Source: Limnephilus marmoratus (taxonomy: Eukaryota; Arthropoda; Insecta; Trichoptera; Limnephilidae). From it: 64,000 nucleotides of DNA. The first letter of the stretch is position 1; each line of letters begins with the position of its first letter. A model generated the notes under the pieces. It was not told the DNA's origin. It saw only the letters and a list, made by a program, of their open reading frames with translations, and searched no databases. A program made the translations under genes and the position numbers. The stretch covers positions 34,879,019-34,943,018 of the forward strand of contig OU862920.1 of NCBI GenBank assembly GCA_917880885.1. The letters run 5' to 3'. This document shows, in pieces, positions 41,056 to 51,752 of the stretch.

Positions 41056-41739
41056 ATTTCTGAGCCCTATTGTGACTGGAGATGGGAGTGACTCATTACA
41101 CGCCTGAAAAAAAAACACTCGTCAAAGTGGCTTCATACCAATTCTCCATTTGTCAAAAAATTGATAACCACAATTTGGGGCAAAAATATCATGGTCTCAG
41201 TGTTTTGGGACCGGAAAGGCATAATTTCAGTTGAATTTCTATGGGACCACAATATACGAGTATATTGGAAATATTTGAGGTGGAAGAGGGGTGATTGCAT
41301 TGCGGAAATGGGGGAAAGTTGACTCTTCACAAACAGTCGTTTAATATTACTACGTCATTTGACATTATAATTAGAATTTCCAATCTAAATTGATGTGTGG
41401 GTCTTGTTTCACGACTAACTATCGAATGGCGTCCTTGGTCGGGAAAACGAATGATGAGATCTGAAGAGAGCTGCAGCTTTTGATGGGCGAGAGTCGCCAA
41501 TGAGCGGCATTTCTGGAAACATATTTAAGGAGATCTCTGTTCAAACGTGGATGACAAAAGGCTCTCGGATGACAAAAAGATGCGAATTAATCCATTTGGA
41601 CAACGGTGCGCCAAATCAGAGACTACGGTGGCTGCCATCGGCGCAGTTAAATCTTACAGTTTCCGTTTTAACTCCGCCATATTTTTTTTCAGATATAATT
41701 TTAATTTTATCTTTTTATTGAAATTATAAAACAATGATT
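41056..41739. other. Unassigned
   Basis: A 180-bp patch at 41480-41660 of higher GC has two open frames on the plus strand but no recognisable product or splice sites. Confidence 0.4.
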
Positions 41740-42048
41740 TTTTACATGAGCTCCACACAGGAAAATAATTTCCCACAGGACCTATGTCATCTCTTGGGAT
41801 GCTGTGTGGAGGGTTTTTAAGGAAAGGAAGGAGAGGAGAGTTCTGGGAAGGAAAAGGATTTAAGGGGTGGGTAGGAATCTGGAGTTCAGCTCAAGACCTA
41901 GACAAACCTCACCCCATGAACCTGGGCACCCTTGCTAAATCACCAAACGTATCGAACCACTTGGGGTGACCTATGTCAGAGGTGTTGGTTATCCAATAAA
42001 GGTTCCTGGGGCGGCGGTACCCATTCCCGCCTCCCAAATTAAAGATAC
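41740..42048 (-). mobile_element. Family B SINE, internal deletion
   Basis: Plus strand shows the reversed tail TTTTTTACATGAGCTCCACA, GGATGCTGTGTGGAGGG, AGAGTTCTGGGAAGG, then TGGGGTGACC, GGTTATCCAATAAAGG and GTACCCATTCCCGCCTCC. About 80 bp of the middle is absent. Confidence 0.8.
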
Positions 42049-42356
42049 ATATTAATAATACGTTTAGTGAACTAATTTAATTATCCAGTTAGTAGCGAAA
42101 TGTTCTCGAGTTTTGTCTGATTATTCTTAAAAATGGTAACGGTACACTATAATTGATGAAAAAAATAGTATGCACATTTACACAAAAATTGGAGAGTAAT
42201 GCTAAGTAGAGATTTTCGACAATAAATGAATAAGTAAAAATATGTAGAAAAAATAATTAGAATGTTAAAAATCATCAATCAATCCTTTGGTTTAGAAAAA
42301 AAATGTTAGGTTTCCAGGACAGTTCGGATTCTTTTAAAAATAATTTTGTTTTTGAA

Positions 42357-42620
42357 GTGAAACTTCTATGCCCCGCTGTGATTTGGATTTCGGATGAAAC
42401 GAAAATGACCATTACTGCACCTGCAACGCATCAACTGCGTTCATTGGCTGCTTTAACTATAATGTCACTTTTAAAAGCTAAAATTAGTTGAGATATTAAA
42501 CGGAAATCACGCTAGGTCTGCGCTCATTAGTCGCTTTGTTTGTGACTTCACTTTTCAAGTATTGATTGAGATTGTTGTGGCATAGTTTCGCGTCTACCGC
42601 GTGTAAATCGCACTCGATTT
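42357..42620 (+). mobile_element. Family A MITE, long variant
   Basis: GAAGTGAAACTTCTATGCCC, ATTTCGGATGAAACG, GCGTTCATTGGCTGC, ACGGAAATCACGCTAGGTCT, TTTCGCGTCTACCGCG; matches 19654-19900 with an extra ~20-bp middle. Confidence 0.75.
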
Positions 42621-43189
42621 TTTTTTAATGTACGCCATGTGCAAATTATTGGACAACGAATTAATGTGACATCCTGTTCACTACGAACTTTATCTCGTAA
42701 ATTTTTCTGCCTAGAAAACCTGTCATATTTTATAGTTTATCAATTTAAAGCGAAAAATGCGATGCGAAATTCAGATTTCAAGCGTGCAACAAAGCCTGCA
42801 TGACACAGGATTAAAACAAATGTAAAAGCAAACACACAATTCATAATAAAGTGAAAAACCCTTTTCCCTGTTTGTAAAAGCTTTGATTCGAGAAGTTTGT
42901 TTAATCTCCGGTCGTCTGTCAGTGTAACTCGGTGTTGGCTTTATTAATTTGCACATAATTATTACGTGCAGTCGTTCCGGCTTATTACAACCAAATAATA
43001 AATACTCACGTAACTCTGAAATAATTTTCGCGAATGCTAAATGAAATATCCTTTGTTGCAAGTTACTAGTGGAGAGAATTATTGATAACCAGTTTTAGAA
43101 TTATCATTTTAATAAAGCTTGTTTGCTATGGATACTCATATTTTTAAAGTATAATTTATTGTGTCCGATCGAAACATGACTTTACACCG
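42621..43189. other. AT-rich stretch, nothing assigned
   Basis: The minus-strand open frame at 42771-43061 has no recognisable features. Confidence 0.4.
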
Positions 43190-43402
43190 AAGATAAAAGG
43201 GTTTAAGGGGTGGGTAGAAATCTGGGGTTCAGTGTGTCCTGGTCATCCGCCTCCTAGACCTAGACAAACCTCACCCAATGAACCCGGGCACCCGGGCTAA
43301 ATCACCAAATGTAGCGAACCACTTGGGGTGACCTATGGCAGAGGTGTTGGTTATCCAATAAAGGTTCTCGAGGCGGCGGTACCCATTTACGCCTCCCAAA
43401 TT
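43190..43402 (-). mobile_element. Family B SINE, 5' half
   Basis: Plus strand: TAAGGGGTGGGTAGAAATCT, TAGACAAACCTCACCC, GTAGCGAACCACTTGGGG, TTGGTTATCCAATAAAGG and GTACCCATTTACGCCTCCC. The tail half is missing. Confidence 0.8.
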
Positions 43403-43422
43403 TTATAGAAGTAACATAATTT

Positions 43423-43492
43423 TTTGGAGGAAGACTCTTGAGGAGGCCAAGACCCACCAGGGGTTGTAGAGCCAATAGTGATGATGATGAAC
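43423..43492 (+). pseudogene. LINE 3' terminus
   Basis: Ends with codons for KTLEEAKTHQGL, a stop at about 43468, and GCCAATAGTGATGATGATG. This is the same 3' end as 1390-1450 on the other strand. Only about 15 codons remain. Confidence 0.75.
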
Positions 43493-43499
43493 ATAATTT

Positions 43500-43684
43500 T
43501 TTTTTCACATACTTATTGGTTTTTTATTTATTTAATTTAACACGTGTTAACTGTCTGAATAAGTGTAAAAATAAGCCAAATAACAGTAAACAATCGATTT
43601 TTAATATGTCTAATGCCGAAACTAGATTTTTTTGCCGAAACTTGCCGAAACCGAAACCGAAATCGAACCTTCGGTCGGTCACTA
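43500..43684 (+). mobile_element. Right end of an hAT 2-type element
   Basis: AATAAGCCAAATAACAGTAA, CAATCGATTTTTAATATGTC and the terminus AACCTTCGGTCGGTCACTA match the right part of 24163-25077, but the terminus here equals the left terminus of that element reversed. Confidence 0.7.
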
Positions 43685-43871
43685 ATAATATTGTTCAATT
43701 ATTGATTTTTTTCCTTATGGAAACTTTGAAGAGATGAAGTTTGAAATAAATTGCTTGAGAGCTAAAGTCAGTTGTCTGCAACATGAAAATTAGGTAAAAC
43801 GGAAAGATTTATCTTATTTGTCGTTCTCTATATCTGTATAGTATACACTTCTGTGCAAATAGATATATATA

Positions 43872-44238
43872 CAGGGTGTTAAGGGACGTACTTGACTTAC
43901 TTTAACCAGTGTTCCTGACATTATTTGGAGTAAAAAATGTAAATGCAATTTTGGTCTCCGGTGACATTTTTGATTTTTTTTTTTCTACAAAAACAAAAAA
44001 AATGGTAGTTGTTGAACAGTTGGAGGCGGGGTAAGGGGTTCGTCGGACACCCGGCTGAGTGACCAGTGACGAAATGCGGATGAAATTTTTTTTGATTGAT
44101 TTTGAAAAAAAATTTTTTGAAAAAAAAAAGTCGTCAAAAAAAATCACCGGAGACCAAAATTTTATTTACATTTTTTACTCCAAATAATGTCAGGAATCAC
44201 TGGTTAAAGTAAGTCAAGTACGTCCCTTAACACCCTGT
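43872..44238. mobile_element. Foldback MITE with CAGGGTGTTAAG ends
   Basis: Arms of about 105 bp are inverted copies: CAGGGTGTTAAGGGACGTAC, CAGTGTTCCTGACATTATTT and TTTTGGTCTCCGGTGACATT on the left; ATCACCGGAGACCAAAATTT and GTACGTCCCTTAACACCCTG on the right. TA flanks both ends, as for mariner-type insertion. The spacer is about 150 bp with no coding. Confidence 0.88.
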
Positions 44239-44240
44239 AT

Positions 44241-44775
44241 AGTACTATTTGCATTATATGCCCGACACACTTTCACGCCATAAATATATTTTATGCTTAC
44301 CAACTTAAGACTTAAGGATGATAAAATGAAAAAGATGGAGATTTTAATGCGGACTGAAGTTTAGCTACTAAGCGTAACAGTAAATACGAAATAACTATTT
44401 AATGTCTTATGAAAACTTCCGCCCGATGTTAACATAAAATTGGCTCCAACGCAGTTCTACCAATTCAAAAGTTAAATCAATTGTTTTGTGTGAAATATGT
44501 CAGAATTCCTGAACAATGGGGCCAGTGTTGCATCGCTATCCCGGAACGGAAGATGCAGAAATATCCGCGAAGTGAATTGCAGTCCCGTGGGGATATGAAT
44601 AATGTAAACTTCTTTAAAAAAGTTGTTCATTTTCAAAACTTACTTTTTAAAATACTATATTACGCAGTAGATTTTCATATCTACCACTCAATTATTCTTA
44701 TTTCGGATCATGGGGAAGCATCATTCTTGAATATCAATATCCCTTTTACTGACAGTTTTACATTCATTTTTGTCC
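44241..44775. other. AT-rich stretch, nothing assigned
   Basis: The open frame at 44481-44834 has no recognised domain and ends in the CAT repeat. Confidence 0.4.
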
Positions 44776-44825
44776 GTCATCATCATTATCATCATCATCA
44801 TCATCATCATTATCATAATCATAAC
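44776..44825 (+). repeat. (CAT)n microsatellite
   Basis: About 13 CAT/TAT triplets directly before the Helitron at 44824; it may be part of the insertion target or a tail of the element. Confidence 0.85.
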
Positions 44826-45442
44826 ATAGTATAAAATGAAGTCGCTAAAAATGTATGTGCGCGTTTATCTTTTAAACTACGCAACGGATTTTCATACGGT
44901 TTTCACCAATAGATAGAGTGATTGAAGAGGAATGTTTATATGTATAATACATGTAAATTATAATGGAGAAAAGTCGAGAAATTCAAAGAAAACATATTTT
45001 TGTGCGATTTAAAACTGCTGGCGGGCCGTACTATAGTCACTTTTGAAATTCGTTCTACGGAAGAAATTGGAAAATAGATGTCCTAGAGTAAGTAGGTATT
45101 TGATTTTCCCTTTTCAAATATCCAGTGTTGCATTGCAAACATTGTATAATTAGTGGCGATCGCTCGTAATAATAATTGTTATAAAATGAAGTCGCTCAAA
45201 ATGTATGTGCGCATTGATCTTTTAAACTACGCAACGGATTTTCATGCGGTTTTCACCAATAGATAGAATGATTCAAGAGGAAGGTTTATATGTATAATAC
45301 ACGGTTATTATAGTAGAGAAAAGCCAAGAAATTCAAATATTCAATTCAGGCAGCGGGCAAGCGGGTGGTGTGGATTTTATAAAGGTTGGGTAATGGCGTT
45401 GTGTTTCGTTAGCCACAGCAATGTGTGGCCGGATCTGCTAGT
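44824..45442 (+). mobile_element. Family E Helitron with two 5' ends
   Basis: A first 5' end (TCATAACATAGTATAAAATG, 44825) runs about 345 bp and matches 18370-18712. A second 5'-end-like block (TTATAAAATGAAGTCGCTC, about 45179) follows, and only this one continues to GGCCGGATCTGCTAGT (CTAGT at 45438-45442). Confidence 0.75.
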
Positions 45443-46542
45443 AAATATATAAATTTGACATACGTACCTTTACTTTTTAGCTAGTTATGTAATTAATTTT
45501 TGTTAAGGTAAAACGTGTACCCAATATTGCACATTTGAATAATGAATACAAAGGAACACATAAATGACCTGGGCGCCGTAAAAGGGTACTCGCATGGTTT
45601 GTACTTATATCTTTCCTTTATCATCAATATCATTAAAAAATAGGACTAACGTATTAAAGCTTTACACTTCACTAATGATTAAAAATAATATCAATAATTC
45701 CTAATGAAAATATGAAACAGAAGAAGACGTAAAATCAAAAGATATGGTCCCGACCGACGTGACGGTCTCAACGCGAACTCAGAAAGTCTCTACGAAGTGA
45801 GCTTCCGAACCTTACAGAATTCCGTTTATCTCATCAATTTGATTAATCTCATACTTCTGTCGAGAATTATTAAAATATAATATTTTTCAACTATTGCTAT
45901 CTTTATATTGAGAACCTACATGTGTATGTGTCTAGATTTGGTAAGCGGTCCCCGCATTTATTTGGGCTGGGCGCTTTGTCTTTTTATGGGATGTCGAGCA
46001 GTGAGTGCTTTCTGTGTGGCTAACTAATTGATTGGATACTCGTATAATGCAAGGTATTAGATTTCCATCGGAATGATTCCATTATTGTATGTACCTATAA
46101 TATGGAAAACTCTTGAGTTATTAATCCATAAAACGTGCGAAAGTGCTTCCGGTATAACGATGTATTACGCGCTTGATTAAATGAAGGCGGGGATGTATTT
46201 ACAGCGGGGGTATGGGCTGCTAGGGACTTAGTGAAATGGAAAATGGTACCATTTTGCACTCCAGAAGTGTGGCGGTGAATCCAAAGAATAGGTAATCCCG
46301 TCTCCTCCCGTCTGCTGTTTCGCTTTCCATTAGCATCACTGGACCATTTTCATTGAACCAGGTTCCTCGTAACGTTCAAATAAGTAATTGCGTAAGTAAT
46401 TCATTAATACAAGGCGCTCTCCAACGCCGAATGATATTATGTTGATTTATATAAATTACGAAAACTACCAGCGACTTCGCAACCTTTTTTCCGTTTTATG
46501 TAGTTTTTTCAACAAAATGTTTTAAAATTCCTTATTTTTATT
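45443..46542. other. Unassigned
   Basis: No gene recognised. 46190-46380 is GC-richer (TACAGCGGGGGTATGGGC, CCCGTCTCCTCCCGTCTG). Confidence 0.4.
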
Positions 46543-47490
46543 TATTTTATTTTTTATTATTATTATTTTTTTTTTTATTATTATTGTACAACAGAATAAT
46601 TCCAATTACAGTTCAATTTAGTTACCCTATCAGCATTTAAGCAAGTGACTCTTCAATAATATTTTTAAGGCATATAAAGAACAGTCACTTACATCCAAAT
46701 GGTTTGCAATTTCATTTAACAGCACCACTCCCCTCGTCATGCTATGCTTTGCCAAGACGTCTGTTCTGCCGTTCGGTACTTTAAATAAGTCATGATGTCG
46801 ACTTCGGCTGTAGTGGTCTGGTACATATAAATCATAGCATCCCAAGAGAAATGGGCTATCGATGAAATTGTTCCAAATTTTGAAAGACAAAATAGCAAGA
46901 CTTGCTTTCCGTCTAGTTTCTAGACTCACAGAATCAGTTTCCTCAAGTAAGTCAATATGGTGCATGAACCTTGGATAGGTTCCATGCTTCCGCATATAAA
47001 CATACCTGAGGAATTTCTTCTGGATTTGCTCTAACATATCAATGTACTTCTGGTGGTACGGTGCCCAAACATCGCTTGCGTACTCCAACTTGCTTCTCAG
47101 TATGCCTTTAAATAACGCTAGCATAGCTTCTTGGTTATCAAACTGCTTACAAGTCCTAATGATGAACCCAAGAAGTTTGTAGCAAGACTGAGTGAGCTGC
47201 GATATATGGCAAGAGAATGTCAGTTCGGGATCAAAGACGACACCGAGATCCTTTACGGGTTTTACACGTGATAACGTTTCGCCTTTTATTTTATAATCGT
47301 AAACTATAATGTTTTTTCAACGAGTGAAGGACATTGTGACACATTTCTTTGTATTAAAATCTAATTTGTTTGCCAACGACCATTCAGATAATGCATCTAG
47401 ATCAGTTTGCATTTTAAATTTTATATTAAATACGCCTTTGCTGCATGATGTATTAGGTAGGTATAAATTTTTCATTTCCGTTTTTATTGC
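46543..47490 (-). mobile_element. 5'-truncated CR1/Jockey-type LINE
   Basis: The 3' tail is (TAATAA)n-like at 46543-46590, then a short 3' UTR, then RT C-terminal coding to 47490, where a family A MITE abuts the truncation point. Confidence 0.8.
46630..47490 (-). pseudogene. LINE RT C-terminal half with one stop
   Basis: From 47490 to 46630 the minus frame is open except for one TGA at 47319-47317. It starts just after the catalytic FADD position (MKNLYLPN), then LDALSEWSLANKLDFNTKKC, VKPVKDLGVVFDPELTF and LRSKLEYASDVWAPYH, and ends KSHLLKC. These are the thumb and C-terminal region of CR1/Jockey RTs (the 9606 ORF2 has NSDKCYVITF, IRDLGVLIDNKLSF and HLEYASPVWNP in the same order). The two are clearly different families. 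Truncation within the palm and the stop make it non-functional. Confidence 0.85.
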
Positions 47491-47728
47491 AGTGAAAACT
47501 TCTCTAGCACCGTTGTGATTTGAAACTCGATGAAACTTACAATAGCGACACTAAAAAGAGACAAACACATACATCTATAGGATTTAGCATGCGAGAGAAT
47601 GAGATCGAATAATCGGTCTCCTCTTTGTGCGGTGCTTCGTTAGCTTCTTAGCCTCCCTAGTCTTGTCAACTTTAGTTTTATGAAGGTTTCACTTCTACCG
47701 CTTGTGAATTGCACACTCTTTTTTTTAT
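47491..47728 (+). mobile_element. Family A MITE, complete reference copy
   Basis: Left CAGTGAAAACTTCTCTAGCA, then GATTTGAAACTCGATGAAAC, ACATCTATAGGATTTAGC, ATAATCGGTCTCCTCTTTG, GTGCGGTGCTTCG and right GAAGGTTTCACTTCTACCG. The least interrupted standard copy in the window. Confidence 0.85.
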
Positions 47729-47744
47729 CGTGAATCCTATCTCA

Positions 47745-47880
47745 CGTAAGTTCTCCCAAGTGCTCTCAACCATCTGGAGGCTATGGCATCCTCGATTGGA
47801 GTATGTTGTTAGGTTGAAGGTAGTGAGGAGGGGAAAGATGAAGATGGGGAACCTGGGGGATTTTATATTCAGATCTTAAT
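47745..47880 (-). mobile_element. Family C SINE, 3' part
   Basis: CAACCATCTGGAGGCTATGG, GTATGTTGTTAGGTTGAAGG and TAGTGAGGAGGGGAAAGATG match the body of 17858 and 49745 copies. Confidence 0.65.
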
Positions 47881-48129
47881 ATCAGTTAGTTTTTTTTTTT
47901 GTGAAATTGTGAAGTAAACAACATTTATATTAACGCAGTGCAACATATAGATACACTGGATACCTACCAATATTTTATTTATCGAATCCGCTGTGAATAT
48001 AGAAATTGCATAGTTTAGGGAACACATTACAAGATGGGTTAGTAAAAGTATGTCATCTGAAGAGCAGATCTTAAAACGCGAATAATGAAAATAAGACGAT
48101 ACACAGAAGTTATTTTTAAGGCTCTGCAA

Positions 48130-48545
48130 CCGAGCCCGAAAAGAAGGAGATGGAGAGATACGAAATTACGAATGTTAGAGGAGAGCGCTAACATTTACAG
48201 CGACAAAATCGATGCGAAAATGTTTAATAAAACACGACTCGTTTTAAATAGAGCAAAAATCTCGCGGGCATTATCTTAAACAGCATTTAAAGAAACACTG
48301 TGATTTTTTTCATACATATAACTTATAAAATAACTGAAACAAACGTGTTGATAATAATTTTTGAAGCATACTTGGCGATTTTTTTCTATCGAGATAATTT
48401 TTTATAATTTGCGTTTCGGCGCGGGCAAAGTCTAGATATTATCTTCAAGAATAACATATATTTTAAGAGCTTTAAAACTTACCGTGTTTAAGCGAAATAT
48501 GTAATAAATCGGTACAAATCCGGGTTGCGGGCCCTTTGTCACAAT
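48130..48545 (+). repeat. Family G repeat with short open frame
   Basis: Relative of 37060-37495. A 64-codon frame (48085-48279, no strict need for its start) reads RMLEESANIYSDKIDAKMFN then KTRLVLNRAKISRALS; in the other copy the same region has stops. This may be a remnant of coding in the parent repeat, but no family is recognised. Confidence 0.6.
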
Positions 48546-48734
48546 CAATTTGGTTTATAATATAGGAAGTATTGAATTATATGAAATAGACTTTGAATAA
48601 ATCTCAGTAAATGTGGGAATACATCTCAATGATACTGGTTGATATGAAAAACATATTATAATAATATTATCATTAAAAAAACGTTGAATACGGTAGATGT
48701 ACCTACAATAAAAGTTACATAATATATAATGTTC

Positions 48735-48815
48735 CAGAGGGTCTACGTCGTCTTTGAGAATGCCGTATGGAGGGTCTTTTTGTGGAGAAGAAGGAGTGAG
48801 CCCGTGTCTTAAAGA
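48735..48815 (-). mobile_element. Family B SINE tail fragment
   Basis: GAGGGTCTACGTCGTCTTTG, AATGCCGTATGGAGGGTCTT and GGAGAAGAAGGAGTGAG match the reversed SINE/LINE tail. Confidence 0.6.
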
Positions 48816-49428
48816 TATCCACGGAGGCCGGCAAATATATACATTATTAAAAATGAATATTTTATTGAATCGCGTAGCTATACGTGATGTAAGAGAAAAT
48901 TATTTGTTCTCGTTGAAATTTAATTATATTTGGACTCGAAAGTGTAAAACCTATATTACATCATGTTCTTTTACATTCATTATACAATATTACACCGTGT
49001 TCTTTTACATCCAAGTGATAATCGTAATTATTTTAGTAAGATATTAGGTATTTCGAAATTAAGTGTTGAAGTTGATTCTCTTCTTAGAGTTTTCCATTCA
49101 AAGGGAGAAATTCCTTTGAACCGTTTGGAAAGATACATAAGAATAATATTAACTTCTGTTCGAAAAAACACGGTCGCGAGCCTTGCCTTTTTAATGATAA
49201 CTTATTTCGTACTTTGTTTGTAATTTATGCAAGTTTAATAAGTTTCATCTTTTCGCGAGTTCATCGAGACTCAGTTTTAAGATATTTTTTCTTAGGACGC
49301 GGACGCCTCGTGATCAAAGTTTCAATACGAAGAACTTTTCATCTTCTCGAAATTATTGCGTGTTTTTTAAAGCGTCCAGAAAAGCAGGAAGGTTATTTGA
49401 ACATTTTGAACCACTGGGTTGGGTTTTT
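48816..49428. other. Unassigned, several open frames
   Basis: Three overlapping plus-strand frames (48754-49459) of up to 97 codons are hydrophobic or Arg-rich with no recognised domain. A 15-bp direct repeat, TTCTTTTACAT(C/T)CA, occurs at 48964 and 49000. Confidence 0.35.
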
Positions 49429-49703
49429 TGAAGTGAAAACTTCTTTAGCACCGTTATGATTTGAAACTCGATGAAACGGAAACGAGCGGTACTAAAAAAA
49501 GACAAACACATACAAATAGGAATTATCCTGCGAGAGAATGAGAAAGAATGAAACTTTACCTACTTACAGTATATACGAAGCGTCACCCTCTCTCAAGCTG
49601 CGCGCATTGGCCGCTTTGATTATGAGCTCATTTTTCAAGGCTCCTATTGGTTGAGATTGTGTGAGTGTAAGTTTCACTTCTACCGCGTGTGAACTGCATT
49701 CGA
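49429..49703 (+). mobile_element. Family A MITE, chimeric form
   Basis: The left half is standard (GAAGTGAAAACTTCTTTAGC, GATTTGAAACTCGATGAAAC, CTGCGAGAGAATGAGA), the right half is the long variant (GCGCGCATTGGCCGCTTTG, TCATTTTTCAAGGCTCC, TTTCACTTCTACCGCG). Confidence 0.8.
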
Positions 49704-49744
49704 TTTTCTTCTATATCTATTTTGTATATTAATTTTAATAATAA

Positions 49745-50088
49745 TGAATAATGCACTGTTCTCAACCGTCTGGAGCCAGTGAGACTATGGCATCCAAAAT
49801 TGGGATTTGTTGTGAGGCTGATGGTTGTGGGGAAGTACCGGGAGATCTGGTCATCATCATATGGTCATTTCAAGCAACTTTTCCATACTGGATGGCGGTC
49901 TTACACCGGGGCCTAATGAGAGTTTCTTCCACTATGGAACTTATCGGAAATAACTTTTAAATATTTTTTAATGAATATCTTGTTCAATGACACACATGAA
50001 TTATATAAAACTTACTTGCGCACGCCGGGACTTGAACCCGCCATCTCTGGATTGCTAGTCGAGATTCTTACCCGACTGCGGAGGCCAT
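49745..50088 (-). mobile_element. Family C SINE, best-preserved head
   Basis: The minus strand starts at 50088 with a tRNA-like sequence: GGCCTCCGCAGTCGGGTAAG (box A), CTAGCAA in the anticodon-loop position, GGGTTCAAGTCCCGGCG (box B). The body follows with GTAAGACCGCCATCCAGTAT and CATAGTCTCACTGGCTCC. Pairing in several stems is imperfect, so it is a SINE head and not a functional tRNA gene; parent tRNA uncertain. Confidence 0.8.
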
Positions 50089-51046
50089 CAATGCTCTTGT
50101 GCTACATCAACGCTAGTCCTACGACCCTTTGTTTTGATTCTCAAATTCCGTACTTCCGAACCGCGCCCACCAAGTTTACCATAAAGATTTCTTATTTTCC
50201 CTTATAGAATTTGACAATTTAAAGTGTATGTAATATTTGTTGGAATTATTTTATTTAGGATATAGCCGACTAAGCATCCTACCACTACCTTTGAAGCTTT
50301 TCGTGATTCATCAAACACTCTCACTGATTCAAGAGGCGTCCTTCAGTAAAGTTGATCTCCGAACTTAGACTTAGTCTCAAGTAAAAAAAACTAACCTCTT
50401 AACCCGGTCAGAATCGGTACCGAATCGACAAAATCGGAGACTCTGCGCAGAAAAGTAAAGTTCACTAAGGTTTGCAGCGCAGCCATTGTGAGACTTTTCT
50501 GTGCAATTTTTTCATCTATTCAGTAGCGCTACCGGCCCAGAGGGACGATGGGCTTAATGTTATATACAAAGCAGAAATCTGCGTTTGAACCAGCAAAAAC
50601 TCTTTGAGTTGAGCAGTGGAGTCATGTAACACCTTTACCCACCATTTCTATGTGGAGGCACCTAGAACTTCTTTTTACAGCTCGCAATGTTGAAATGTCA
50701 TTTCCATTACTTTTAAAGACATGTTTGGTGCCATGTTTTGTTTGAAGTACTTTAATTGGTAGTACCCTTCTAAAATTATTGTTTCTATTATTAACGGTAG
50801 TTCCTACCCTAGAATGCCCACTGAAAATGCCACAACTTGAATTAAATGGTCATTACGATAAACAAACTTAAGCCATTTAGATTTTTTGTCTTGCATCAAA
50901 GTACAAAGCAATTTAGAACATTATATGACATTCCAAATGGAAATACGTAGGTACCATGAAAAATCTTAATTTTTATTATTATTTCCAAAAATCAATATAT
51001 AAGTTGGCATATTGTGCATACGGAAGTCTAGCTGATGTAATGCGAT
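50089..51046. other. Unassigned
   Basis: No repeat family or coding frame recognised. Confidence 0.4.
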
Positions 51047-51433
51047 GCAATTTTGGAGACGAATACGGGTACCGCCGCCCCGGGAACTATTTATTGGATA
51101 TCCACCACCAGGTGGGTATCAGGGGTGTCAGGGTTCATCGGGTGAGATTTGTGTAGGTATTGGTGGCGAATGCCTTTGCCCACCCACTACCAGCCGGTCT
51201 CCCTCGACCCATCGCCTTACTCCGCAGTGGGAGGGATGGATTCATAAGTCCGTCACTCCTGGACACATTGACCTTCAAATTCCTACCCATCCCTCATAGT
51301 TTTTCCTTACCAGAACTTCCTCTCCTTCCTTTAGCTAAAAAATACCCTCCACGCAGCATCACCAAAGATGACATAGACCCTGTGTGAATTTTTTCCTCAA
51401 GGTCTCCGGGGTTGAGCTAATGTAAAAAACAAA
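51047..51433 (+). mobile_element. Family B SINE, near complete
   Basis: TTTTGGAGACGAATACGGGT, CCGCCCCGGGAACTATTTAT, CAGGGTTCATCGGGTGAG, ATGGATTCATAAGTCCGTCA, CCAGAACTTCCTCTCCTTCC, CACGCAGCATCACCAAAGAT and GTTGAGCTAATGTAAAAAAC, in that order. Confidence 0.85.
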
Positions 51434-51678
51434 AAATATTGGTATTATTGTACATAGGTATACAAGCATTTATCTGTGAAAAAAATGGAATGACGCCATA
51501 TTTAACATACCTGGAAATATATATTTATTAAATATTTATTAAACACGTATTTTTCAATTGTTTAATAAGTAAAAATAAGTATTTTAAAATCGACGTTGTA
51601 TCCAAACGGCTACATACTTTTTCGTTATATGTTTTTGGGGTGTTGTGCCGTGTTGCGCTACCTCCTTCTTTAGCAAAC
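51434..51678. other. AT-rich spacer
   Basis: Nothing recognised. Confidence 0.4.
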
Positions 51679-51710
51679 GTTTCGGACATCGTTGCAGTGT
51701 CCATCATCAG
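51679..51710 (-). ncRNA. Hammerhead-like core motif
   Basis: Minus strand: CTGATGA, then a GGACA...TGTCC stem with a 9-nt CTGCAACGA loop, then GAAACG. It is followed by AAACGTTT, a self-complementary stretch in the position of helix III. Sequence around the core differs from that at 38023. Whether it cleaves is unknown. Confidence 0.45.
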
Positions 51711-51712
51711 GG

Positions 51713-51752
51713 CAGATCCGGCAGATCCGGTAGATCCGGCAGATACGGCTGG
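51713..51752 (+). repeat. Short GCAGATCCG tandem repeat
   Basis: Four 9-bp units: GCAGATCCG, GCAGATCCG, GTAGATCCG, GCAGATACG, directly next to the hammerhead-like motif. Confidence 0.85.

Noticed and set aside
44481..44834. 117-codon frame ending in a His-rich run
   Set aside because: The His run is the (CAT)n microsatellite, and the rest has no coding-like codon use or known domain.
48754..49459. Three overlapping plus-strand frames
   Set aside because: Composition-driven, two lack a sensible start, and the last runs into a family A MITE.
49990..50088. tRNA gene
   Set aside because: Box A and box B are present but stems mispair and the sequence continues into a SINE body; the similar head at 18135-18208 is treated the same way.
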